5,849 nucleotides of DNA from Caldithrix sp. (GCA_004357015.1 SMXE01000113.1:1-5849); one strand, 5' to 3'; shown: positions 1-5,791, counted from the first letter of the stretch. Notes: a model not told the origin generated them from the sequence alone. Numbers and translations are program-made.

Positions 1-337
1 CCTCCACGCCCACAAGTTGATTGCCCTGCAAGCGAAATTCCTCAGCCTGCTCCCGGATAGCATTCAAAACATGAGGATGAATAATCCGGTTGATCTGCTC
101 GCGTGCGGCCACATCGGAAAAAACCAGTTTAGCTAATTCCTCTTTGTTAAGATCGCCACATGCGGAAAAAAGATCCTGCCCAAAAGTAGCAACGAGTTCG
201 TCACGAATCTCAGGCACTGTTTGGGTGAGTTCCCGTGCCAGTGGGTCGGCTTCGATAATGGGAATGTTCTTGACTTTCAGGCAGGCACAAACAGCCGTTT
301 TGCCGCTGCCGATGCCACCTGTCACACCGAATAGCAT
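1..337 (-). CDS. coaE: Dephospho-CoA kinase, N-terminal part (gene cut by window edge)
   Basis: CoaE phosphorylates the 3'-hydroxyl of dephospho-CoA with ATP, the last step of coenzyme A synthesis, in the cytoplasm. Only the first 112 codons are present and the frame is open to the window edge; the family is usually about 200 residues. Seen: a P-loop GGIGSGKT at residues 7-14 directly behind the N-terminal beta strand (MLFGVT), the family motif EADPLAR at 29-35 (canonical DADxxAR, with the putative catalytic Asp as D31), and IHPHV at 86-90. ATG 335-337 is chosen because it puts the P-loop at the usual distance and no other ATG lies between it and the upstream in-frame stop. No clear Shine-Dalgarno is seen. 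The start lies inside the end of the upstream receiver-domain gene (16-nt overlap), so translational coupling is likely. The motif set makes the assignment strong. Confidence 0.93.
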   Translation of the reverse strand, partial: MLFGVTGGIGSGKTAVCACLKVKNIPIIEADPLARELTQTVPEIRDELVATFGQDLFSACGDLNKEELAKLVFSDVAAREQINRIIHPHVLNAIREQAEEFRLQGNQLVGVE

Positions 338-1050
338 TTTCCAGAACCAGAACGATGCTTCTTTTTTCTTTTTTTGTCGAGTTCACGCCGGACAGCTTCT
401 GCCAATATTTTTTGCGTGATTGGCTTGGATACGAACATGCCAGCGCCCAGCTTAAGCGCTTTTTCGACTCGGTTGCTCATGGCGTAGCCGGACAGGATGA
501 TCGCCTTCTGATCCGGATGGGCCTCCAGGATTCGGCGATACGCCTCCACCCCGTCGATGCCATCCATGACCATGTCCATTATGAGCAGGTCATACGGCCG
601 AGTTTTCACATGCTTTACCGCGCGTTCGCCACTGGAGAGCACATGTACTTTGTAGCCCAGCCGCTCCAGCAACTGTCCTGCCACCCGGCGCTGAATCGGG
701 TCATCGTCAACCACGAGAATTCTTTCGCTGCCACCAACTGTTTCGTCTACTTCGTTGTCGTACAAGTGGTTGAGGTCGCGGAAAATCGGGAAATGGATGG
801 CAAAAGCCGTGCCTTTTCCGACCTTTGAGTCGATCGTAATGAACGCATTGTGGTCTTCTATGATTCCATGTACAATGCTTAGCCCAAGGCCGGAGCCGCG
901 CTTCAAATCCATTCGCTTGGTCGTGAAGAAAGGATCGAAGATATTTTCGATAACATCTCTCTTCTGCAGATGTTTTAGCTGAACGAACTGCTCATCTAAA
1001 TCGGCCAAATTCGGCACGCTTTTTTTCTTGCTTCTGGTCTGTGTGCTCAT
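322..1050 (-). CDS. Truncated hybrid histidine kinase: partial HATPase fused to an intact receiver domain
   Basis: This 242-residue protein has two recognisable parts. Residues about 33-88 are the C-terminal end of a histidine-kinase ATPase domain: F-box IFDPFFTTK (37-45), G2-box GSGLGLSIVHGI (52-63) and the final strand GKGTAFAIHFP (78-88). The H-box, dimerisation helices, N-box and G1-box are absent, so it should neither bind ATP normally nor autophosphorylate. Residues about 109-225 are a complete receiver domain: acidic pair D115/D116, phosphoacceptor D159 (LLIMD), S187 (ILSG) and K209 (VSKP). No output domain follows, only a lysine-rich tail (KKRKKKH, 226-232). Residues 1-32 match nothing I recognise. 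The start has a good ribosome site, GAGGT 8 nt upstream, which argues for a real short gene. The 216 nt upstream hold no relic of the missing kinase half in any minus frame I read. It may act as a single-domain-type phosphorelay receiver, or be a decaying deletion product. Confidence 0.85.
   Translation of the reverse strand: MSTQTRSKKKSVPNLADLDEQFVQLKHLQKRDVIENIFDPFFTTKRMDLKRGSGLGLSIVHGIIEDHNAFITIDSKVGKGTAFAIHFPIFRDLNHLYDNEVDETVGGSERILVVDDDPIQRRVAGQLLERLGYKVHVLSSGERAVKHVKTRPYDLLIMDMVMDGIDGVEAYRRILEAHPDQKAIILSGYAMSNRVEKALKLGAGMFVSKPITQKILAEAVRRELDKKRKKKHRSGSGKCYSV
361..367 (-). other. In-phase A-AAA-AAG heptamer (possible -1 frameshift site)
   Basis: On the minus strand the end of the receiver gene reads GAC AAA AAA AGA AAA AAG AAG. 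The last base of AGA plus AAA AAG forms the A-AAA-AAG heptamer used for -1 frameshifting in E. coli dnaX, in the correct codon phase. The -1 frame after it is open and is exactly the coaE frame, passing through the coaE ATG 24 nt later. A strong downstream stem is not obvious, only a weak GCAT...ATGC pairing. A lysine-rich tail would produce such a tract by chance, so function is only a possibility. Confidence 0.2.
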
Positions 1051-1058
1051 AAGAGACT

Positions 1059-1063
1059 ACCTC
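1059..1063 (-). promoter_or_regulatory. Ribosome binding site of the kinase-remnant/receiver gene
   Basis: The minus strand reads GAGGT, followed by 8 nt and then the ATG at 1048-1050. This is one of the better Shine-Dalgarno matches in the window. It matters because it supports translation starting at this ATG, so the lack of the kinase N-terminal half reflects the gene itself rather than a wrong start choice. Confidence 0.45.
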
Positions 1064-1073
1064 GGCAGTCAAC

Positions 1074-1188
1074 ATGTAGAAAAGGATTCTCAGCAGCGAA
1101 CGCGAGCGGCGTTAAACAAATGAGAAGTGAAAATGGATGGGCACTACAACAACGCGGATGAGGTATTAGTTCACTTCACTTTCTACAT
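1074..1188. repeat. Two pairs of short inverted repeats in the spacer
   Basis: ATGTAGAAA (1074-1082) is repeated in perfect inversion as TTTCTACAT (1180-1188). Inside it, GAAGTGAA (1124-1131) is inverted as TTCACTTC (1170-1177). The right arms lie almost side by side, while the left arms are about 40 nt apart, so the two pairs are not concentric. They could form alternative structures in the leader of the kinase-remnant gene or mark the ends of a small degenerate element. The arms are short and chance is a real alternative. Confidence 0.3.
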
Positions 1189-1194
1189 TTCCTC

Positions 1195-1266
1195 TCAACG
1201 GAAACCTGCAATAAATATATAGTAATTAAAAACTAAAGCAAGGGAAATGGCAGTTGTGAATAACAT
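1195..1266 (-). CDS. Possible 23-residue hydrophobic small protein (weak)
   Basis: An ATG at 1264-1266 directly follows the stop codon of the rsbW-like gene (TAAATG), the kind of junction that allows a terminating ribosome to restart. The reading frame gives 23 residues, mostly hydrophobic (LALVF, YYIFIAGF), ending in an Arg and a TGA, and could span a membrane once. There is no independent ribosome binding site. The DNA is AT-rich, and AT-rich sequence naturally yields Phe, Ile, Leu and Tyr codons, so this may be only a chance frame. Confidence 0.12.
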   Translation of the reverse strand: MLFTTAISLALVFNYYIFIAGFR

Positions 1267-1698
1267 TTAACGGTTGAGATGGATTACCATGCGGGTCAGG
1301 TTTCCACCTTCCGGCCCCTGCATGAATTCCACTTCATCCACAAGATTCTTAATTAGAAAGACGCCCCATCCCCGAGGATCTTCGCAGTTGTCAATCTGAC
1401 TATCCAGGTCGGGTTCCGGCACATCCGATTTCAGTCCCTTACCTTCATCCCGGATATTCACTTCGAGGCTCTTTTTTCCAATTTTAAGCGTCACGAGCAC
1501 GGATGTGTTTTTCTTCAAGCGGTTGCCGTGCTCCATAGCATTAGTACACGCTTCCGAAACCGCGGTCTTAAGGTCTTCTATCCGGTTGCTGTGGAAATTC
1601 ATGAGGCGGGCAACTGCGGCGGCGGAATCCATTGCGACTTTCTCATACCCCAGCACAGAGGGAATGTGAACTTCAATTGTATTCTGTTTTTCAGCCAT
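1267..1698 (-). CDS. RsbW-like ATP-binding protein (anti-sigma factor / serine kinase family)
   Basis: This 143-residue protein is a stand-alone GHKL ATPase domain of the usual RsbW/SpoIIAB size. Family members bind a sigma factor or another target and phosphorylate a STAS anti-antagonist on Ser/Thr. Seen: N-box EACTNAMEHG (49-58) with the Mg-binding Asn N53 and E49; G1-box DEGKG (84-88); G2-region RGWGVFLIKNLVDEV (109-123); and the final strand LTRMVIHL. The short N-terminus has no extra domain. It lies 12 nt behind the SpoIIE phosphatase gene, the classical enzyme pairing of a partner-switching module. No STAS partner or sigma factor is encoded in the window, so its target is unknown. The start ATG (1696-1698) is well placed for the domain but has no obvious Shine-Dalgarno, suggesting coupling to the upstream gene. 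Domain identity is sure; the exact role (anti-sigma kinase or other switch kinase) is inferred. Confidence 0.9.
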   Translation of the reverse strand: MAEKQNTIEVHIPSVLGYEKVAMDSAAAVARLMNFHSNRIEDLKTAVSEACTNAMEHGNRLKKNTSVLVTLKIGKKSLEVNIRDEGKGLKSDVPEPDLDSQIDNCEDPRGWGVFLIKNLVDEVEFMQGPEGGNLTRMVIHLNR

Positions 1699-1710
1699 GT
1701 CGAGTTCTGG

Positions 1711-3213
1711 CTACAGTAATTCCACGATTACCAGCGTGACATCATCATGCACGTTCGTGTCTCCGCTGTACTTCTGCATCCCCAGGACCAGTCGGTCGAT
1801 CATCTCGGGGGGTTGCAAATCCGAACTGTCCTGAATAGATTGCGCAAACCTGTCAAAACCATACGATTCACTGGTTCCATTCATAGCGTCCACGATGCCG
1901 TCGGTATAAAAGACCAACTTATCGCCCGGGTGCAGCTCAAAAGTCAATTGTTCATAAATAGTAGAAGGGACAATTCCGAGTGGGAAGCGATCACTTTCCT
2001 CAGCCTGTGGCAAAAAATGAATGCTGCCATTTCTGACAACATAGGGCACGGTTTGGCCGGCGTTTGTATAAAACAGTTTACGCGTCGAGGGTTCGTAAAT
2101 GCCATAAAAAAGCGCGACAAACATATGACTTTGAATGTCTTTGTTAAGACGGAAATTGACCATATTCAGAACCTCGTTTGTCCGACGTTTTCCCTCCGCA
2201 GCAAACCTTACCGCGCCCATCGCGGCAGTCATGACCATTGCCGCAGATACCCCGTGCCCGGAAACATCTCCAACGACAATTCCAATCCGGTCATCGTGCA
2301 ACGCCAGAAAGTCATAAAAATCTCCGCCTACCTCCTTTGTAGGAATCGACCTCGCCGCGATCTTCAGTCCTGTCACCTCCGGTGGTTTCTCCGGTAACAT
2401 CTGCGCCTGCATATCGCGCGCGACCTGAAACTCGTGCCAAATTCTGGCATTCTCCCGCAGGGATTGTACCATCTTGTTAAACGACTGTGCCAGTGTACCA
2501 ATCTCGTCTTTCGAATCATAGTCAATAGAAACGTCCCAGTTTCCCCGTGCTACTTCCCGGGTGCTCTCAGTCAGTCGTTTAATCGGTCGGAACATCTTAC
2601 CGATCGTTAAGGACACCAGAATAATGCCGACAAAAATGACCAGCGGAATAATCTGAAAGAGCGTCGTGCGCAACTGGTCACGGCTGGAAAAGACGTCCTT
2701 CTCGTAGCCGGTTGCCAGGACGACCCACTGCCAGGGAGCGAAGTATTTGAAATACCCGATTTTCTGTTCTCCCTGCCGCCCCTTCGCGTGTGTATGCTGG
2801 CGGTAGAACGTAAAATTCGCATATCCGTTTTGTCCCCCGGCAGCATCGACTTCATCGAGGACTTTCTTTATGTGTGGGAAGTCGTCATTGTAAAGGGATT
2901 TGCCGACATCGGTGGGATGCACGATCAGAACCCCTTTGTTCAGGCCCTCTTCGTTGACGATAATCGTAACATAGCCATCCTTCGCTATTTTCAACCGGGC
3001 AATATCCCGCTTCAACTCATCCGAAGGCGCCAGTTCATTTTTGAAGTGCTGCTCGCACAGCGCATAAGCCTGCTCGGTCTTAGAAACCAGAAGCTCCCTC
3101 GCCAATTCCTTGAGCTTCCATTTTGATTCCCTATAACCCAGGTAGCCGGAAACAGTAACCGTGATGACAACCAGAAGGACAGAAACAAGTATGAGTTTTA
3201 GTCTGAGAGACAT
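1711..3213 (-). CDS. Membrane-bound Cache-HAMP-SpoIIE (PP2C-type) serine phosphatase, RsbU-like
   Basis: The 500-residue protein is a sensor phosphatase. Order: TM helix at 6-26; extracytoplasmic region about 30-180 with single-Cache features (DGYVTIIVNEEG, VHPTDVGKSL, IGYFKYFAPWQWVVLATG); second TM at about 185-205; HAMP about 206-258 (RPIKRL, DEIGTLAQSFNKM); linker helix EFQVARDMQAQMLP (261-274); then the SpoIIE/PP2C domain about 282-500. Metal-binding positions are intact: D298 in GGDFYD, D316 in GDVSGHG, D438 in YTDG and DDVT at 490-493, so it should be active. Cache domains of this type bind small ligands such as organic acids; binding outside would be relayed through HAMP and the linker to the cytoplasmic phosphatase, whose normal substrate is a phosphorylated STAS anti-sigma antagonist. 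It starts 6 nt after the AAA+ regulator stop, with a weak AGGA 10 nt before the ATG, and precedes the rsbW-like gene by 12 nt. Confidence 0.93.
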   Translation of the reverse strand: MSLRLKLILVSVLLVVITVTVSGYLGYRESKWKLKELARELLVSKTEQAYALCEQHFKNELAPSDELKRDIARLKIAKDGYVTIIVNEEGLNKGVLIVHPTDVGKSLYNDDFPHIKKVLDEVDAAGGQNGYANFTFYRQHTHAKGRQGEQKIGYFKYFAPWQWVVLATGYEKDVFSSRDQLRTTLFQIIPLVIFVGIILVSLTIGKMFRPIKRLTESTREVARGNWDVSIDYDSKDEIGTLAQSFNKMVQSLRENARIWHEFQVARDMQAQMLPEKPPEVTGLKIAARSIPTKEVGGDFYDFLALHDDRIGIVVGDVSGHGVSAAMVMTAAMGAVRFAAEGKRRTNEVLNMVNFRLNKDIQSHMFVALFYGIYEPSTRKLFYTNAGQTVPYVVRNGSIHFLPQAEESDRFPLGIVPSTIYEQLTFELHPGDKLVFYTDGIVDAMNGTSESYGFDRFAQSIQDSSDLQPPEMIDRLVLGMQKYSGDTNVHDDVTLVIVELL

Positions 3214-3219
3214 GCGTCT

Positions 3220-4764
3220 TCAATCCTGAATTTCAAACCGGATGCCGAGCCGATCCATTTTCTTATGTAAGCCGAGCCGGCTAACCCCCAACTTACGCGC
3301 AACACGACTCTTGTTGCCATGGTACTTTTCCAGGGCAAATTTGATCAAATGCGTTTCAAGCGCGTCTACTGCCTCCCTGAGAGACTCAGCCTGCAGCGCG
3401 ACTGGCAACTCGAGATTTGCGGGCGTGCTGGTGATCTTGGCCGATAGATCTTCTGGCTGAATAATGGCATCTTCACCGGCTAATGTCATAGCCCGCTCAA
3501 TTTCGTTTTCCAACTCGCGGACATTTCCAGGCCAATCGTATTCGGAAAGCTGGTTTATCGCTTTCTTTGAAAACCCCCTAATCCTCTTGCCGATTTTTTC
3601 CTCAATCTTGGTGACGAAGTGATTCAGCAGCAATGGAACATCCTCCCGACGGCTCCGCAACGGCGGCATCTGCAACTCCAGAACGCTCAACCTGAAAAAG
3701 AGATCATCCCGGAAGTTGCCCGCCTTCATCTCACGTTCCAGGCTCTTGTTGGTAGCGGCGATGACTCGAACATCGACCGAGATCTCTTTGAGGCCACCGA
3801 CCCTGCGGAAACAGCGCTCCTGTAATGCGCGCAAGATTTTAGCCTGTGAACTCAGCGGCATATCCCCGATTTCGTCGATGAAAAGCGTGCCGCCATCTGC
3901 CTGCTCAAAATAACCGCTGTGCTTCTTGACGCCCGTGGCTACACCGGCCTCAATGCCAAAAAGTTCGGATTCGACCAGGTTTTCCGGAATCGCCGTGCAG
4001 TTAACCGCAACAAATGGTCTGTCCTTACGCGGACTCAGATAATGAATGGCCTTGGCGAGCAATTCCTTGCCCGTGCCTGTGTCGCCGTAAATCAAGACGT
4101 TGGTCGGGCTCTTCGCCACATTTCTCGCCTGTTGCAGTACTTCCCGAATTGGCTCACTCTGGCCAATGATCCGGCCGTCTTCATATTCCTTGCCCACCTC
4201 CTCGCGTAGCGCAATGTTCTCAAGCTGCAACCGCTCTTGCGCGTCCTTTAGCTCTTCGTAAAGCCGCAAATTCTCCAGCGCCGTCGCGACCTGACTTGCG
4301 GCCGCTTCAATGAGTTCCTTGTCCGGGGCAGAATACGGTTCCCCTGACAATTTCCTGCCAAGAAAAATGCCGCCAAGCACCTCTTCTCTGCCGGTGAATT
4401 CGGCCCAGATGCAGTCCGTATCCACTAGGTCAGCTTTCAAGTTAGACTGGAAAAAATCTACAAATGCTTTTTTCCTGGCGGATGTAGACATGCGGCTTAA
4501 CCTGGGCGTCAAAAGCTTGCGCGCAAACGAATCCGCTCCGTCGTCGAGCCCGCGCTGCGACACCAGAATCCAATGGCGCTCCTGCGTGTTTCGCAGAGCA
4601 AATCCGAACTCAACCCCGAAGGTGCCGATCAGAATCGACAGTATTTCCCGGTAGATCGAAACACTGTCTCGACAATTGCTGAGTGCGGTGGCGGTCTCAA
4701 AAAGCGTCTGCAGATGAAAAACACGACGCTCGAGATCCAGGATGGTTTCGGGTTTCAGTTTCAT
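3220..4764 (-). CDS. GAF-AAA+-Fis transcriptional activator of the sigma-54 (NtrC) family with altered GAFTGA loop
   Basis: The 514-residue protein has a GAF sensor domain (about 20-165), a coiled-coil linker (about 165-195), an AAA+ domain (about 197-435) and a Fis-type helix-turn-helix at the C-terminus (about 462-508; NKSRVARKLGVSRLGLHKK). ATPase motifs are intact: Walker A GDTGTGKE (227-234), Walker B GGTLFIDE (D297/E298), sensor I AATN (N339), arginine-finger region FRDDLFFRL (351-359) and sensor II WPGNVRELE (411-419). The loop that contacts sigma-54, normally GAFTGA, reads GVATGV (274-279): the key Phe is Ala, while Thr and both Gly remain. It may therefore still use sigma-54 in a modified way, or activate otherwise. 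No receiver domain is present, so the signal is probably a ligand or protein acting through GAF. It is the first gene of a tight cluster with the phosphatase and rsbW-like genes. The start ATG has no clear Shine-Dalgarno but gives a sensible N-terminal helix. Confidence 0.93.
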   Translation of the reverse strand: MKLKPETILDLERRVFHLQTLFETATALSNCRDSVSIYREILSILIGTFGVEFGFALRNTQERHWILVSQRGLDDGADSFARKLLTPRLSRMSTSARKKAFVDFFQSNLKADLVDTDCIWAEFTGREEVLGGIFLGRKLSGEPYSAPDKELIEAAASQVATALENLRLYEELKDAQERLQLENIALREEVGKEYEDGRIIGQSEPIREVLQQARNVAKSPTNVLIYGDTGTGKELLAKAIHYLSPRKDRPFVAVNCTAIPENLVESELFGIEAGVATGVKKHSGYFEQADGGTLFIDEIGDMPLSSQAKILRALQERCFRRVGGLKEISVDVRVIAATNKSLEREMKAGNFRDDLFFRLSVLELQMPPLRSRREDVPLLLNHFVTKIEEKIGKRIRGFSKKAINQLSEYDWPGNVRELENEIERAMTLAGEDAIIQPEDLSAKITSTPANLELPVALQAESLREAVDALETHLIKFALEKYHGNKSRVARKLGVSRLGLHKKMDRLGIRFEIQD

Positions 4765-4994
4765 TCTAAATTGGCAATAAATTGGATCTGTGGAAGATAG
4801 CCAAACTTAATTTCAGGCAAGTTCAATTTGCAAACAAAGCCCGCACCGGTTTTGTTTCATCATTGCAAGATAGCAGATCCGGAATTCAAAAGCAAGAATG
4901 AGGACGCTCACCGCAGAACCCGCTGAGACGCAGATCAAAACAAGAACAATTTTCTGTCATCAACTAAATCAGAACCCACTGCGTTCTCAGCGGT
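4765..4994. other. Spacer upstream of the AAA+ regulator, downstream of the HAD phosphatase
   Basis: These 230 nt separate the HAD phosphatase stop from the regulator start. The half next to the regulator (about 4765-4890) is AT-rich and should hold its promoter, but I find no convincing sigma-70 or sigma-54 site. The half next to the phosphatase holds the inverted-repeat element described separately. No RNA gene is recognisable. Confidence 0.5.
4920..4993. repeat. GC-rich inverted repeat, possible dispersed palindromic element
   Basis: CCGCTGAGACGCAG (4920-4933) is matched in inversion by CTGCGTTCTCAGCGG (4979-4993), with a single extra base in the right arm. The loop is 45 nt and contains a small inner pair TTCTG/CAGAA (4952-4956, 4970-4974). 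The left arm is preceded by a related CCGCAGAAC (4911-4919), giving the CGCAG/CGCTGAGA wording of repeats that occur scattered between genes in many environmental genomes. It begins right behind the phosphatase stop codon. The long loop and lack of a U-tract argue against a standard terminator. Confidence 0.55.
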
Positions 4995-5666
4995 TTAGAA
5001 ACTGTCCCCGTCTCGCGGCGCATTTAGAACATCCATCAATTCCCTGATATCGTCAATCAAAAAGTCGGGTTCTGCGCTTGCGAGCTCAGCCTTGCTTCGG
5101 AAACCATAGGTGACGCCGCAGGTTTGTGTACCGGCGGCCTGGCCGGCGTGGATGTCCGTAAGACCGTCACCCACCATCAGTGTGGCCTGAGGCGCGCCGC
5201 CCAGCTCTCTCAAAACGTGCAAAACCGGCTCAGGGCTGGGCTTCATCTCAGCCAGCGAGTCTCCGCCCAGAATACAGCCGAACGCGGCGTCAATTCCTAG
5301 GCCTGCAACAATTTCGCGCGTAAACGCCTCTGGTTTGTTTGAAACAACTGCCATCTTGTTGCTTTGAAAAAGCTGCAAGACTTCCCGAACACCTGCATAA
5401 AGCGAGGTGTGGTCAAGAAGATGTTCGCGGTAATGCTGCCGAAAAATTTCGACGGCCGCTCCAACCTGCTCCTGACGTTCGGGTGGTAGAGAACGTTCCA
5501 GCAGCTTGCGCACCCCATCGCCGATATTCTGCATGACCTTAGGCAGTGCAAGCGGCGGGCAATCAAGCTCGATGAGAACGTGATTAACGGAATTGGCAAT
5601 GTCCTGCCGCGTGTCAGCCAGCGTTCCGTCCAGGTCAAAGATGAGTAATTCCACCGGTGTCGGCAT
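4995..5666 (-). CDS. gph: HAD-superfamily hydrolase, phosphoglycolate phosphatase type
   Basis: This 223-residue protein has all four HAD motifs: I, FDLDGTLADT (10-19, nucleophile D11 and general acid D13); II, VVSNK (S109 region); III, K142 in MKPSP; IV, VGDGLTD (165-171, D167 and D171). A helical cap of the C1 type (about residues 18-85, including NIGDGVRKLL) and the length fit Gph, which hydrolyses 2-phosphoglycolate arising from DNA repair or oxygenase side reactions. Similar small HAD enzymes such as PpaX-type pyrophosphatases or other sugar-phosphate phosphatases cannot be excluded, so the symbol is provisional. The ATG at 5664-5666 places motif I at the usual distance from the N-terminus; a Shine-Dalgarno is weak. 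It stands alone, 230 nt ahead of the regulator cluster, with a palindromic element directly behind its stop. Confidence 0.85.
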   Translation of the reverse strand: MPTPVELLIFDLDGTLADTRQDIANSVNHVLIELDCPPLALPKVMQNIGDGVRKLLERSLPPERQEQVGAAVEIFRQHYREHLLDHTSLYAGVREVLQLFQSNKMAVVSNKPEAFTREIVAGLGIDAAFGCILGGDSLAEMKPSPEPVLHVLRELGGAPQATLMVGDGLTDIHAGQAAGTQTCGVTYGFRSKAELASAEPDFLIDDIRELMDVLNAPRDGDSF

Positions 5667-5721
5667 CGGTATGTCTCGTGTTATTCAAAAATAGAGCTAC
5701 AGCAAGGATTAACGGGCTAAG

Positions 5722-5791
5722 TGCTTCATTTCACAAATGTTTTATAGGGTTGAATTAACTCAAATATTTTTGGTTGATGAAATGGCAAGCA
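5722..5791. repeat. Nested inverted repeats upstream of the HAD phosphatase gene
   Basis: TGCTTCATTTCA (5722-5733) is matched in inversion by TGAAATG-GC-AAGCA (5778-5791), 12 pairs with a 2-nt bulge. In the middle lies TTGAATTAACTCAA (5750-5763), a near-palindrome of 14 nt with a single non-complementary pair. Both share the same centre, near 5756/5757. The stretch lies 56 to 125 nt ahead of the phosphatase start, where an operator or leader structure could act, but no function is shown by the sequence. Confidence 0.4.

Larger units (their letters stand above)
1051..1266. other. Spacer between rsbW-like gene and kinase-remnant gene
   Basis: This 216-nt stretch has no long reading frame and no recognisable RNA gene. 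The part next to the rsbW-like gene (about 1200-1262) is very AT-rich; the middle (about 1091-1113) is GC-rich with a small hairpin AACGC-5 nt-GCGTT (1099-1113). It is long compared with the 6 and 12 nt gaps upstream, so the kinase-remnant gene may have its own promoter here, but I see no convincing -35/-10 or sigma-54 site. Confidence 0.5.

Noticed and set aside
1133..1222. Plus-strand frame of 29 codons in the 1051-1266 spacer.
   Set aside because: Only a weak purine run ahead of the ATG, no homology I recognise, and it points against all genes in the window.
1747..2397. Long plus-strand open frame of 216 codons inside the phosphatase gene.
   Set aside because: It is the antisense shadow of the PP2C domain; the minus-strand frame has all catalytic motifs and this one has none.
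4771..4785. TTGGCAATAAATTGG resembles a sigma-54 promoter (TGGC...TTGC).
   Set aside because: The spacing between GG and the second element is one base short, the second element ends GG rather than GC, and it points away from the regulator gene.
4920..4993. Inverted repeat as a rho-independent terminator of the HAD phosphatase gene.
   Set aside because: The loop is 45 nt and no U-tract follows the stem on the minus strand.
4898..5047. Plus-strand frame of 49 codons starting in the phosphatase/regulator spacer.
   Set aside because: It runs through the palindromic element and antisense into the end of the HAD phosphatase gene, with no recognisable domain.
5734..5764. On the minus strand TTTG, 19 nt, AACATTTG resembles the Bacteroidetes-type -33/-7 promoter ahead of the HAD phosphatase.
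   Set aside because: One mismatch in the -7 element, the lineage is not established, and such AT-rich words are common; too weak to annotate.
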